Positions 17,567 to 27,400 of a stretch of DNA of 64,000 nt are shown piece after piece (the stretch's first letter is position 1; each line of letters starts with the position of its first letter). A program made the translations under genes and the position numbers. The notes below the pieces were generated by a model that worked only from the letters and a program-made list of their open reading frames with translations, did no database searches and was not told where the DNA came from. Location: contig CAZDLO010000002.1 of the NCBI GenBank assembly GCA_964506325.1, forward strand, positions 53,145 through 117,144, in the 5' to 3' direction. The DNA comes from CAINVV01 sp964506325. GTDB lineage: Bacteria > Bacteroidota > Bacteroidia > Bacteroidales > Prolixibacteraceae.

Positions 17567-20500
17567 ATGAAACAAACGATTTTTGCTCTTTTGTTTTTAT
17601 TGACCTCTGTCGGGCTTTATGCTCAGGGAGTTCAAGTAAAAGGGGTTGTAACATCAGCGGATGATGGACAGCCTATTCCGGGAGTAAGTGTGGTTGTGAA
17701 GGGAACAACTACCGGAATAACGACCGATTTGGATGGTAACTATTCACTGAATGTTCCTGCAAATGGAATTCTCGTTTTTTCTTTTGTGGGAATGACTCCG
17801 CAGGAAATTCCGGTTAATAACCGAAAACAACTGGACGTAGTCCTCAAATCTGATACCAGGGACATTGATGAGGTGGTTGTAGTTGGATACGGTACACAGA
17901 AGAAAAGCCTTGTTACGGGTGCTATCTCCAAAGTATCCGGTGATGAACTGAAAAAAACCTCAGATATGCGGGTGACATCAGCCTTGCAGGGAAAATCTGC
18001 CGGTGTGATTATCACCAATAATTCCGGTCAGCCGGGTGACCAGGTTTCTATACGCGTCCGCGGTACCGGAACAAATGGTGATGCCGAACCGTTGTATATC
18101 ATTGATGGTTTGCCAATGAGCGGAGCCGGAACGGATTTCCTTAATTCTAATGACGTCGCTTCCGTTGAGGTGTTGAAAGATGCTGCATCCTGCGCCATTT
18201 ACGGTGCACGTGGTGCCAATGGTGTTGTACTGATCACCACCAAATCCGGAAAGAAAAATACGAAGCTGTCCCTAACTTATGACGGATATTATGGAGTTCA
18301 GAATCCATGGAAGAAATTGTCATTGCTTGATAACAAGGAGTATATCATGCTTACCAACGAAGCTGCGATGAACGGAGGCCTTCCGCCAAAATTCTCCTCC
18401 AGTGACATAGCCGGATTTGAATCCAATACCGACTGGCAGGATGAGGTCTTCAATTACAATGCTCCTAAACAAAGTCATTCTGTTTCCTTTAATGGTGGTG
18501 GCGATAAACTTGAGTATTCATCTTCGTTGAACTATTTCAGCCAGGAAGGTATTGTTGCACCTGGCAAATCCAGTTTTGAGAAATTTGGTTACCGTTTGAA
18601 TACTGCAGCCAATTTTGGGTTTTTAAAAGTTGGCGGCAACATTAACCTCGCTAGTATTACCAGCAAGGGCATTGAAACAAACAGCCATTTCAATGGGCCA
18701 TTAGCCCAGGCAACCAACATGCCACCCATCATTCCTGTGAAGTTCTCTGACGGATCATGGGCTACTCCTGAAAGTTACGGTTTAGGTCTCCAGGAAATTA
18801 CCAACCCTGTTGCCTTACTCAGCTACAACAATTCACGGACAAAAACCAATAAATTGGTTGGCAACATTTTTGCAGAGCTTGATTTTGAAAAATTATCAGC
18901 CGATTTAAAAGGGATGAAATTCCGCTCTTCTTTTGGCGGAGAGTATGCAATTGTGCAAAATGACAACTATTCCCCATTGTATCATCTGGATGCAATGCAT
19001 TTTACAACTATTGACAAATCTGCGAAAAGTTACAATGTTTATGCAACATGGAACTTTGAAAATGTTCTGACATACGACCGGACCATTGATGCCCATCACT
19101 TTACTGTCATGGCCGGAACAACAGCCTTGAAAAATACCTGGGAAAGTCTTTGGGGCGAGAAAGCTGACAATATTTTTGATGATTTTGAACACTCTTACAT
19201 CGACAACGCCAAGGATCCTTTAAGTGCCAATACAAGTGGCGGATATTCTGAGCATACAGTTGCTTCGATTTTTGGACGACTCAACTATGACCTCTTAGAT
19301 AAGTACATGTTTACCGGAATTGTCCGCCGTGATGGATCTTCACGTTTCGGATCAGAAAACAAATACGGTGTATTTCCTTCGGTGTCAGGAGGCTGGATTA
19401 TTTCTAAAGAAAATTTCATGAGTAGTGCCTCCAATTGGATTGATCAGTTGAAACTGAGAGCCAGCTGGGGACAAAACGGTAGCGAAAATATTGGTGATTT
19501 TGGGTATACTTCAATCATCGGAACAGGAGCCATTTACTATTACGGAGATCTGAAAACCCAGTACAACGGTTCATCTCCAACTAAAATTGCCAATCCTTCC
19601 CTGAAATGGGAAACATCAGAACAGACAAACGTTGGTTTTGACTTTACAACCTTGAAAAACAGTCTGAAAATTTCAGTCGATTATTATATTAAGACTACCA
19701 AGGACTGGCTTGTCACAGCGCCAATTCCGATGATGGTAGGTAACTCAGCTCCTACAATTAACGGGGGTTCTGTTAGGAACTCAGGATTTGAATATGAAGT
19801 AAGCTACAAGAAACAGTTTGGTAAACTGTATTTTGATGCCATGATTAATGGAGCGATCAATAAAAATGAGGTGCTTGATATTCAGAATGCTGAAAAACGT
19901 CTCCAGGGAGGCGACGGAGGTTTTGGTCAGGGTGGTGTTTTGTACGCAGAAGTAGGTACCCCGATGGGTGTCTTCTATGGTGTCAAAACCGACGGAATTT
20001 TCCAGACCAAGGAGGAGATCACTAATTATCTCTACACAAATCCAACCACAGGAGCCAAGAAAATGATTCAGCCTTCGGCAAAACCTGGTGATATTAAATT
20101 TGTAGACCTCAATAAGGACGGTCAGATTACTGACGGCGACCGCACACAAATTGGTAATCCCTATCCGAAATTCACCGGAGGTTTGACCATTAATCTGGAA
20201 TACAACCGTTTTGATTTCAATATGTTCTGGTATGCAGCATTAGGACAGGATGTATATGATGCTACCAGGCGTTACGACATGAATGGTACAAACTACCGTG
20301 CAGACTGGCTTGACCGTTGGACAGGACCCGGAACTTCAAATTATTTTCCGCGCGTAACATTTGTTGATGACAATAAGAACATGAAGACCGTAAGTGATTT
20401 CTTTATACACGACGGTAGTTATATCAGGTTGCGCAATATTACTTTGGGTTATACTTTGCCAAAGAATGTGACAGATTATGTTAAGATGAGCAAAATGAGA

Positions 20501-20650
20501 CTTTATGTCTCAGCTGAAAATCTCTTGACCTTTACTGATTACCAGGGTTTTGACCCTGAAATTGGCGGTGGTGTATTTTCTAATGGCATAGATCATGGGA
20601 TTTATCCACAAGCACGTACCATTTTATTTGGTGTAAACGTTACATTTTAA
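17567..20650 (+). CDS. SusC/RagA-family TonB-dependent outer-membrane glycan transporter
   Basis: 1027 residues. Signal peptide 1 to about 20 (SVGLYAQG), carboxypeptidase-regulatory-like beta-sandwich (about 22-100, VKGVVTSADDGQPIPGVSVV), the SusC signature DEVVVVGYGTQKKS (about 102-115), a plug domain (about 120-230) and a 22-strand barrel ending in the aromatic residue F. It imports oligosaccharides across the outer membrane using TonB-transmitted energy and pairs with the SusD lipoprotein that follows by 28 bp. The enzymes downstream point to beta-glucan oligosaccharides as its substrate. Confidence 0.96.
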   Translation: MKQTIFALLFLLTSVGLYAQGVQVKGVVTSADDGQPIPGVSVVVKGTTTGITTDLDGNYSLNVPANGILVFSFVGMTPQEIPVNNRKQLDVVLKSDTRDIDEVVVVGYGTQKKSLVTGAISKVSGDELKKTSDMRVTSALQGKSAGVIITNNSGQPGDQVSIRVRGTGTNGDAEPLYIIDGLPMSGAGTDFLNSNDVASVEVLKDAASCAIYGARGANGVVLITTKSGKKNTKLSLTYDGYYGVQNPWKKLSLLDNKEYIMLTNEAAMNGGLPPKFSSSDIAGFESNTDWQDEVFNYNAPKQSHSVSFNGGGDKLEYSSSLNYFSQEGIVAPGKSSFEKFGYRLNTAANFGFLKVGGNINLASITSKGIETNSHFNGPLAQATNMPPIIPVKFSDGSWATPESYGLGLQEITNPVALLSYNNSRTKTNKLVGNIFAELDFEKLSADLKGMKFRSSFGGEYAIVQNDNYSPLYHLDAMHFTTIDKSAKSYNVYATWNFENVLTYDRTIDAHHFTVMAGTTALKNTWESLWGEKADNIFDDFEHSYIDNAKDPLSANTSGGYSEHTVASIFGRLNYDLLDKYMFTGIVRRDGSSRFGSENKYGVFPSVSGGWIISKENFMSSASNWIDQLKLRASWGQNGSENIGDFGYTSIIGTGAIYYYGDLKTQYNGSSPTKIANPSLKWETSEQTNVGFDFTTLKNSLKISVDYYIKTTKDWLVTAPIPMMVGNSAPTINGGSVRNSGFEYEVSYKKQFGKLYFDAMINGAINKNEVLDIQNAEKRLQGGDGGFGQGGVLYAEVGTPMGVFYGVKTDGIFQTKEEITNYLYTNPTTGAKKMIQPSAKPGDIKFVDLNKDGQITDGDRTQIGNPYPKFTGGLTINLEYNRFDFNMFWYAALGQDVYDATRRYDMNGTNYRADWLDRWTGPGTSNYFPRVTFVDDNKNMKTVSDFFIHDGSYIRLRNITLGYTLPKNVTDYVKMSKMRLYVSAENLLTFTDYQGFDPEIGGGVFSNGIDHGIYPQARTILFGVNVTF

Positions 20651-20677
20651 TAAAGCCAATTGATAAAAATTATTCAA

Positions 20678-22285
20678 ATGAAAAACAGACTATTTTACTT
20701 CACTTCATTGTTGGCTTTCACGCTTGGAGTTACCTCCTGCTCTAAAAGCTTTTTGGAACTGGAACCTAAAACAGGTCAGGTCGAAGCCAACTATTATAAA
20801 AACGAATCACAGGCCTTACTGGCACTGACAAGCGTTTATGATGCCTACGCTGTTCAGAACTGGGCATTTGCACCTACCATGTCTGATATTTATTCAGACG
20901 ACTCATTCTGCGGTGGATCTGACGTCACTGACATGAGCCAGTTCCAGGAAATTGAGCAATTTGCCATGACCGACGAAAACGGCGCAGCCAGGGATTTCTG
21001 GAATCGTTTGTACGGGGGTATATACAGAGCCAATCTTTACCTGGAGAAGCAAAATGAAGTGCCTTGGGTAACCGACGGATTAAAAGCCCGCTATGAAGCT
21101 GAGGCTCACTTCCTGAGAGCATATTTTTATTGGGATCTGGTACGCCATTATGGCTGGGTGCCAATCATAACAGATGTATTACCCAATGTTGAGGATTATA
21201 AGAATCTTCCTCAGAATACACCAAAAGAAGTATTTACGCAAATTGCAGCCGACCTGTTGAAAGCAGTTGATGTACTTCCTGCAGACTTATCCTCCACAGA
21301 GAAGGGGCGCATTTCCAAAAGTGCCTGCAAAGCGCTGATGGCACGTATTTACTTGTATCATTCAGGTATGAGCGCAATTTCAGGCCTGGGTTTGACGGCT
21401 GAAAGCTGGGGTGATGGTAAAACACTGATCAACAAACAGTATGTTCAGACTTCACTCGAATCGATTATTACGAGCGGTAAGTATTCATTGGTAAGTAGTT
21501 ACGCTGATCTTTGGGACTGGACAAAACAGAACAGCAAAGAATCAATCCTTGAAATCCAGTATTCAGAAAAAGCCAAATCAGGCGATTGGGGCGGATGGAA
21601 CATCAACGGAAACTTCTCCAGCGTTTGGCAAAGCGTGCGGAACCCTGTCGGCGACGGCGGATCAATTTTCCCCGGCTGGTCCCTTTCAGTACCGACCTGG
21701 AGTTTGTCCAATGAATTTGAAGCAGGTGACCCCCGCAAAGACGTTACGCTCTACAATGCTGACAAGAAGTTAACCTCTTATACCAAAGCATATATGAACA
21801 CCGGTTTGTTCAACAAGAAGTACATGGCGCTTCAGGCATTTATGGGTACCAGTGGTGAGCCGGCCCATAACTTCCCAAGAAATCACATTGATATCCGTTA
21901 CGCTGATGTACTGCTGATGGCAACTGAACTTTTCCTTACTGACAATCCAACAAAGGCTTTGGGTTATTTGAACCAGGTACGGACCAGGTCAATGGGTGCT
22001 TCAGCTGCTTTGACTTCACTGACACTGGACGCAATTTTCCATGAGAGACGGGTTGAATTTGGTGGAGAAGGTTTGCGCAAGTGGGACTTGCTCCGCAGGG
22101 GACAAGCCTATGCCGAATCTAAGATCAATGCAAGTTTTGTAGTTCCTTCCGGCCTCCCGAACCCTTCCGATTTCACCAAACGTGCATTTAAATCTACCTC
22201 CTGGGGTATGTTCCCTATCCCTGCAGTTGAAATCAGAAATTGTAACAAGGGAGTGCTGAAACAGTTTGTACCGGCCTACCAATAA
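20678..22285 (+). CDS. SusD/RagB-family surface glycan-binding lipoprotein
   Basis: 535 residues from the ATG at 20678; an in-frame TTG at 20660 is rejected because MKNRLFYFTSLLAF is a clean signal peptide. Lipobox LGVTSC with the acylated Cys at 21. The N-terminal TPR-like helices (about 75-330) and the C-terminal SusD-type end (NHIDIRYADVLLMATELF, ALGYLNQVRTRS, FHERRVEFGGEGLRKWDLLRRG, WGMFPIP) are all present. It forms the hinged lid over SusC at the cell surface and binds the glycan. A surface PKD protein follows 20 bp downstream in the same operon. Confidence 0.96.
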   Translation: MKNRLFYFTSLLAFTLGVTSCSKSFLELEPKTGQVEANYYKNESQALLALTSVYDAYAVQNWAFAPTMSDIYSDDSFCGGSDVTDMSQFQEIEQFAMTDENGAARDFWNRLYGGIYRANLYLEKQNEVPWVTDGLKARYEAEAHFLRAYFYWDLVRHYGWVPIITDVLPNVEDYKNLPQNTPKEVFTQIAADLLKAVDVLPADLSSTEKGRISKSACKALMARIYLYHSGMSAISGLGLTAESWGDGKTLINKQYVQTSLESIITSGKYSLVSSYADLWDWTKQNSKESILEIQYSEKAKSGDWGGWNINGNFSSVWQSVRNPVGDGGSIFPGWSLSVPTWSLSNEFEAGDPRKDVTLYNADKKLTSYTKAYMNTGLFNKKYMALQAFMGTSGEPAHNFPRNHIDIRYADVLLMATELFLTDNPTKALGYLNQVRTRSMGASAALTSLTLDAIFHERRVEFGGEGLRKWDLLRRGQAYAESKINASFVVPSGLPNPSDFTKRAFKSTSWGMFPIPAVEIRNCNKGVLKQFVPAYQ

Positions 22286-22305
22286 TATTATACTTTACAA
22301 TCAAT

Positions 22306-24069
22306 ATGAAAATTGATATGAAATACAACAAAACAATCTTTTCAATGTTCGGTATCCTGGCTCTTATGGGCCTGCTTACCGGCTGTGAACCACAGATGGA
22401 TTCCAAACCGGATGTTGGTGCTGCACCGACTGAGAGTCAGGTTGATTTTACCATTTCCCCTCAAAGTGGTTCGGATTTTAAATTCGCAGTGGAAAATACC
22501 TCTCCGGTGGTGGGTATTCCTTCATTCGACCTTGGAAACGGAACCAAATCTACAGATTCAAAGGCAGTTGGATATTATCCTCTTCCTGGTGTATACACTG
22601 TTGCACTGACATTGGCTACCAAAGGCGGAACCGCAACCAAAACGAAGCAGATTACGCAGACAAAGACAGACTACACTATTTTCACAGATCCAAAATTTAT
22701 TTTTCTTAGTGGCGGTACCAACGCTGCGAGCGGAAAATCATGGGTACTCGACAGTTTAGCCCAGGGTCACCTGGGTGTTGGACCTGCCGGATCAGCCGGA
22801 TTAGAATGGTGGTCGTCCAATCCGCTTGTAAAACAAGGCGTGAAAGTGATGTACGACGATATTATCAACTTCAAGATCAATGGTTTTGCTGCAACTTTAA
22901 CCAATCATGGCAAGAGTTATGTGAAGGATTTCCGCAAGGGTGATGCGGCCTACAGCAATCCGGTTGTGAATGATGTGGATTATGTTGTTGACTTCACTCC
23001 CGCTCCCGGAAAATGGTTTATCGAAACCGTAGGAGGTAAAGATTATTTGTCGTTGTCAGGAACGAAACCAATGTTCCCGTGTTTTGATACAGGCGCTAAG
23101 AATGGAAGGTATCAAATATTAAAAATTGAAGAAAATGTACTCGAATTAGTTGCTGAAGGCGGTGACAATAATGCATGGCATTATCAGCTTATTCCCCAGG
23201 GATACGTGAAACCAAAAGTCACCTTCACTGTAGATGTGGCAAAAACTTCAAATCTGAATGAATATGCTGTAAAACTTACGAATGTTGTGATACCTGCCGG
23301 CTTGACAATTACCAAACTGAATGTTGATTTTGGTGATGGAACAACCAAGGAGTCAAGTGATTACAGGTCTATTGTCACAAATACTTTTATGCGCAAGGGT
23401 ACCTATAACCTCAATGTTACTGTTACAACATCCAATGAGACACTTCCTTCAGCTAAAAGTGTCACTGTGGCAGATAATCATCCAACCTATGTTCCTTTCC
23501 TGCTTGATCTTATGGTGGTTTACAACGACTTCAGTGAAGTCTCCATGGCACCGGTTTTGGGTCAGGATTGCAATGTAACGGTTGTCGACAACCCTGCCAA
23601 AGTATATCCGAATAAATCAACTAAAGTTGCATCTTATTCAAAAACCAATAATCAGTATGCAAATGCCAATATGCTGCTAAAATCGGGCTATCGTTTTGAT
23701 TTGCGTCTGCAGCATATCTTTAAAGTAATGGTGAATGGCAAAGCTGGTCAGAAAATCCTGTTGAAACTGGAAAATACGGATAAAGGCGGTAATGCCTGGC
23801 AAACTGGTACCTACGATTTGATTTATACCATTCAAAAGGATAATACATGGGAAGTGGCAACCTTTGACTTTGCCGGAGTTGGCGCTGGCTGGGACTGGAC
23901 AGGTGATATATTCGCCCCGAATATTGTGGCTGATCCCCGTTTTAACCACGACTTCTACAATGTTGTCAGGATAATGTGCAATCCTGGTGACGGAGCTGGA
24001 ACCCATCAGTTCTATTTTGATGATCTTTCAGGTCCTCATGTTGAAGGACTTAAATCAGGAAAACTGTAG
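22306..24069 (+). CDS. PKD-domain surface lipoprotein with C-terminal carbohydrate-binding-like domain (SGBP)
   Basis: 587 residues; signal peptide with lipobox GLLTGC, so a lipoprotein. A first PKD-like domain (about 45-130, GVYTVALTLATKGG), a beta-rich middle (about 130-290), a second PKD domain (about 300-390, NVDFGDGTTKE, FMRKGTYNLNVTV) and a C-terminal jelly-roll resembling carbohydrate-binding modules (about 400-587, ending HQFYFDDLSGP). Its place right after susC-susD matches the surface glycan-binding protein of laminarin loci in marine Bacteroidota. The binding of beta-1,3-glucan is an inference from its neighbours. An ATG at 22318 is an alternative start. Confidence 0.85.
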   Translation: MKIDMKYNKTIFSMFGILALMGLLTGCEPQMDSKPDVGAAPTESQVDFTISPQSGSDFKFAVENTSPVVGIPSFDLGNGTKSTDSKAVGYYPLPGVYTVALTLATKGGTATKTKQITQTKTDYTIFTDPKFIFLSGGTNAASGKSWVLDSLAQGHLGVGPAGSAGLEWWSSNPLVKQGVKVMYDDIINFKINGFAATLTNHGKSYVKDFRKGDAAYSNPVVNDVDYVVDFTPAPGKWFIETVGGKDYLSLSGTKPMFPCFDTGAKNGRYQILKIEENVLELVAEGGDNNAWHYQLIPQGYVKPKVTFTVDVAKTSNLNEYAVKLTNVVIPAGLTITKLNVDFGDGTTKESSDYRSIVTNTFMRKGTYNLNVTVTTSNETLPSAKSVTVADNHPTYVPFLLDLMVVYNDFSEVSMAPVLGQDCNVTVVDNPAKVYPNKSTKVASYSKTNNQYANANMLLKSGYRFDLRLQHIFKVMVNGKAGQKILLKLENTDKGGNAWQTGTYDLIYTIQKDNTWEVATFDFAGVGAGWDWTGDIFAPNIVADPRFNHDFYNVVRIMCNPGDGAGTHQFYFDDLSGPHVEGLKSGKL

Positions 24070-24083
24070 TAGCTGATTTACAG

Positions 24084-24122
24084 GAAACCTTGCTTGCCCT
24101 AATGAGTGGCAGGCAGGGTTTC
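24084..24122 (+). terminator. Hairpin between the binding-protein genes and the hydrolase genes (partial terminator or RNA stabiliser)
   Basis: GAAACCTTGCTTGCC (24084-24098) pairs with GGCAGGCAGGGTTTC (24108-24122) over 15 bp with two G-U pairs and a 9-nt loop. Only a weak T stretch follows, so it is more likely to lower read-through or protect the upstream message than to stop transcription fully. Confidence 0.55.
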
Positions 24123-24154
24123 TTATAAAAATAACTTTTAAAATAAATAAAGAG

Positions 24155-26413
24155 ATGATCTCTTTTAAAAATTTTGTTATTTCCTTCTGGGTTTTGACAG
24201 TTATTTTTCTTGCCTTTTCCTGCCGGCCTAAAGCTACACGGTCAGAGAGTTCAGAAGTTAAGCTGAGAGAGCTTATTTCTAAAATGACTCTTGATGAAAA
24301 ATTAGGTCAGATGACCCAGGTTGATCCTGCATTTGCAGGAGGTGAAGAACAAATGAAAAAAGCAGTAAGAGATGGAAGATATGGCTCATTTTTGAATTTT
24401 TCCGGTGCTGAAAGAGTCAATGAAATTCAAAAAATCGCTATCGAAGAGAGTCGCCTTGGAATTCCTTTACTGATTGGAAGAGATGTCATTCATGGATACA
24501 GGACCATTTTCCCTATTCCTTTAGGGATGGCTGCATCATGGAACCCTGAAATGATTAAAAAAGCATTTCGTATATCTTCTATTGAAGCATCCTCGCAGGG
24601 GATCCGATGGACTTTTGCACCTATGATCGATATTTCCTGGGATCCCAGGTGGGGGAGGATAGCAGAAGGATGTGGTGAAGATCCTTACCTGGCATCTGTT
24701 TTAGCCAAAGCAATGGTGGAGGGTATCCAGGGTGATGATCTGAAGGATCCTACATCTGTGGCCGCATGTGCAAAGCATTTTGCCGGATATGGTTTTGCTG
24801 AAGGCGGCCGTGATTATAATACCACGTATATTCCCGAGACGCTGTTAAGAAATGTTGTCCTTAAACCTTTCAAAGCAGCAGCTGATGCCGGGGCCCTTAC
24901 ATTTATGACAGCCTTCAATGATTTAAATGGCGTGCCAGCATCAGGAAATGCTTTTACCGTCAGAAAAATATTGCGTGATGAATGGAAGTACAAAGGGATG
25001 GTTGTAAGTGACTGGTCCTCTGTAACTGAAATGATCAATCACGGGTTTTGTGCCAATGAAAAAGAGGCGGCTCAAAAGGCAATTTCTGCCGGCGTTGAAA
25101 TGGAAATGTCGAGTTCTTCGTTTTCATCCAATTCCAAACAGCTTTTAAGTGAGGGTAAAATTACTCAGACTATGATCGATGATGCTGTTATGGACATATT
25201 GAAAGTTAAATCTGATCTTGGACTTTTTGAAAATCCATATGTTAATCCTGAATTGGCCAAAGAGATACTTAGCCCTGAGTTTCTTTTGCATGCCAGGAAG
25301 GTGGCCTGTCAGAGCATTGTCCTGTTAAAAAACAATCAAAAATGTTTACCTCTCTCTCAGAAAATTGGTTCTATTGCTGTGATAGGGCCTTTGGCCAATT
25401 CGCAACGAGATCAGCTTGGTACCTGGGTTTTTGATGGTAAGGCTGAAAATTCTGTGACGCCATTACAGTCTTTGAAAGAAGTACTTGGCGTGAAAAGAGT
25501 GAACTATGTTCCTGGAATGTCATACAGCAGGGATAAAAACAAATCAGAATTTCAGAAATGCATATCTGCTGCGAATGCTGCGGATGCCGTACTGTTTTTT
25601 GCCGGAGAAGAATGGATCCTTTCCGGAGAAGGTCAGTCGCGCGGCGAGATTAATTTGCCAGGAGTACAGGATGAACTTTTGGCTGCGCTTGCTAAAACGG
25701 GAAAGCCTGTCATCGTAATCGTAATGGCAGGCCGGCCATTGGCGATTGGTAATGCCCTTTCAGATTCAAGCGCACTTTTGTACGCATGGCACGGTGGTAC
25801 AATGAGCGGTCCTGCTATTACAGACATCCTTTTTGGAGTGGAGTCACCCTCAGGAAAACTCCCTGTAACTTTTGTAAAAGGGTCCGGGCAGATTCCGTTC
25901 TACTACTACAGGAACAACACCGGCAGGCCTGCATCAGAAAAAACATTTACCCCAATGGACAGTATTCCGAAATTTAACCCTCAGAGCTCTTTGGGATACA
26001 GGTCATTCCACCTGGATTACGGTTTTACCCCGTTACTGCCGTTTGGTTATGGATTAAGCTATACAACTTTTGAATACAGTAAGATGACGGTTTCTTCATT
26101 GTCTATGTCACTTAGCGGGACAGTTAAAGTATCTGCAAATGTTACCAATACCGGAGATACCGATGCTGATGAGATTGTACAGCTATATGTTCGTGACAGA
26201 GTGGGATCGATCACACGCCCGATAAAGGAACTAAAGGGATTTAGCAGGGTTCATATCCGAAAGGGAGAAAAAGCCAGTGTTGAATTCAATTTATCCGCCA
26301 AAGACCTTGAATTTTATAATGGAATTGGGTATATTACAGAGCCGGGCGAATTTGATGTTTGGATCGGACCTGATTCAGATCACGGATTACATGGTGAATT
26401 TGCGATTCAGTAA
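24155..26413 (+). CDS. GH3 beta-glucosidase, lipoprotein
   Basis: 752 residues; lipobox LAFSC (Cys23). GH3 N-terminal TIM barrel (about 35-360) with KHFAGYG, and VVSDWSSV in which D286 is the nucleophile; GH3 C-terminal domain (about 385-600) with the SGEGQSR loop (E492, the likely acid/base region); fibronectin III-like domain at the end (about 660-745, VTNTGDTDADEIVQLYV). This is the BglX/BoGH3 arrangement. It would release glucose from the non-reducing ends of beta-glucan oligosaccharides, in the periplasm or at the surface. It is the first of three hydrolase genes and lies 85 bp after the PKD gene. Confidence 0.95.
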   Translation: MISFKNFVISFWVLTVIFLAFSCRPKATRSESSEVKLRELISKMTLDEKLGQMTQVDPAFAGGEEQMKKAVRDGRYGSFLNFSGAERVNEIQKIAIEESRLGIPLLIGRDVIHGYRTIFPIPLGMAASWNPEMIKKAFRISSIEASSQGIRWTFAPMIDISWDPRWGRIAEGCGEDPYLASVLAKAMVEGIQGDDLKDPTSVAACAKHFAGYGFAEGGRDYNTTYIPETLLRNVVLKPFKAAADAGALTFMTAFNDLNGVPASGNAFTVRKILRDEWKYKGMVVSDWSSVTEMINHGFCANEKEAAQKAISAGVEMEMSSSSFSSNSKQLLSEGKITQTMIDDAVMDILKVKSDLGLFENPYVNPELAKEILSPEFLLHARKVACQSIVLLKNNQKCLPLSQKIGSIAVIGPLANSQRDQLGTWVFDGKAENSVTPLQSLKEVLGVKRVNYVPGMSYSRDKNKSEFQKCISAANAADAVLFFAGEEWILSGEGQSRGEINLPGVQDELLAALAKTGKPVIVIVMAGRPLAIGNALSDSSALLYAWHGGTMSGPAITDILFGVESPSGKLPVTFVKGSGQIPFYYYRNNTGRPASEKTFTPMDSIPKFNPQSSLGYRSFHLDYGFTPLLPFGYGLSYTTFEYSKMTVSSLSMSLSGTVKVSANVTNTGDTDADEIVQLYVRDRVGSITRPIKELKGFSRVHIRKGEKASVEFNLSAKDLEFYNGIGYITEPGEFDVWIGPDSDHGLHGEFAIQ

Positions 26414-26514
26414 ATTACTCCAGGATAAAATGCACCTGTTTCATCATCATACTGAAGAATGATAAAATGAATCGATGCATTTTGCATGACACTTCTAATA
26501 ATAATTATTAACAA

Positions 26515-27345
26515 ATGAAATTCATGTTTTACAGTCTTATAGTTTTTTATGCAATGCTTTTTCAGAATTGCACAAAAGAGAAAAATGCAGCTCCTCCTGT
26601 TGATCCGCCAAACAAAACCTATCAGCTGGTATGGAGTGATGAATTTGACAAAGATGGCCTGCCTGACGTTTCAAAGTGGAGTTACGACACTGATGGAAAT
26701 GCTTCCGGATGGGGGAATAATGAAGCACAGTACTACACCAATAGCCGTCTTGCCAATGCTGAAGTTAAGAGTGGCAATTTGTATGTAACGGCGTTGAAAG
26801 AGGAAATGGGGGGCAAAAAATATACTTCGGCCCGTTTGATTACCAAATCCAAAGGGGATTGGTTATATGGTAAAGTTGAAGTCCGGGCAATTCTTCCCGA
26901 TGGAAGGGGAATGTGGCCTGCAATATGGATGCTTCCCACCGATTGGGAATATGGTAACTGGCCTTCCAGCGGCGAGATTGATATTATGGAAAATGTTGGT
27001 TATGATCCTTTCTGGATTGTTGGTACTGCACATACTTTTTCCTATAATCATGTTCTGGGAACCCAGAAAAGCGGCAAATTGAAAGTAGATGATTGCTATA
27101 CGCAATATCATGTCTATAAACTTGAGTGGGAACTGACAGAATATCGTATTTTCGTGGACGACCAGCTCATTTTTACCTTTAAAAACGACGGTACAGGCTA
27201 TAAGTCCTGGCCTTTTAACAAGAGATTCCATTTGCTGCTGAATGTGGCTGTTGGTGGCAACTGGGGAGGTTCACAGGGTATTGATGACACAATCTTTCCG
27301 AGAAAAATGGTTGTTGATTACGTGAAGGTGTATCAGAAAATGTAG
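26515..27345 (+). CDS. GH16 endo-beta-1,3-glucanase (laminarinase type), lipoprotein
   Basis: 276 residues; lipobox LFQNC (Cys19). A single GH16 beta-jelly-roll domain (about 36-276) with WSDEFD at the start, WGNNEAQYYT, GRGMWPAIWMLP and the active-site EIDIMENVG in which E154 is the nucleophile, D156 the helper and E159 the acid/base. The extra residue in ExDxxE (beta-bulge form) is typical of laminarinases. It cuts beta-1,3-linked backbones and, being a lipoprotein, could act at the cell surface ahead of SusC/SusD import. It lies 101 bp after the GH3 gene and 55 bp before the GH30 gene. Confidence 0.95.
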   Translation: MKFMFYSLIVFYAMLFQNCTKEKNAAPPVDPPNKTYQLVWSDEFDKDGLPDVSKWSYDTDGNASGWGNNEAQYYTNSRLANAEVKSGNLYVTALKEEMGGKKYTSARLITKSKGDWLYGKVEVRAILPDGRGMWPAIWMLPTDWEYGNWPSSGEIDIMENVGYDPFWIVGTAHTFSYNHVLGTQKSGKLKVDDCYTQYHVYKLEWELTEYRIFVDDQLIFTFKNDGTGYKSWPFNKRFHLLLNVAVGGNWGGSQGIDDTIFPRKMVVDYVKVYQKM

Positions 27346-27400
27346 GTTTTTCAGTTTAAATCTAAGTTGGGCATTATCGAAATAATCCTTTGGATTCTCT

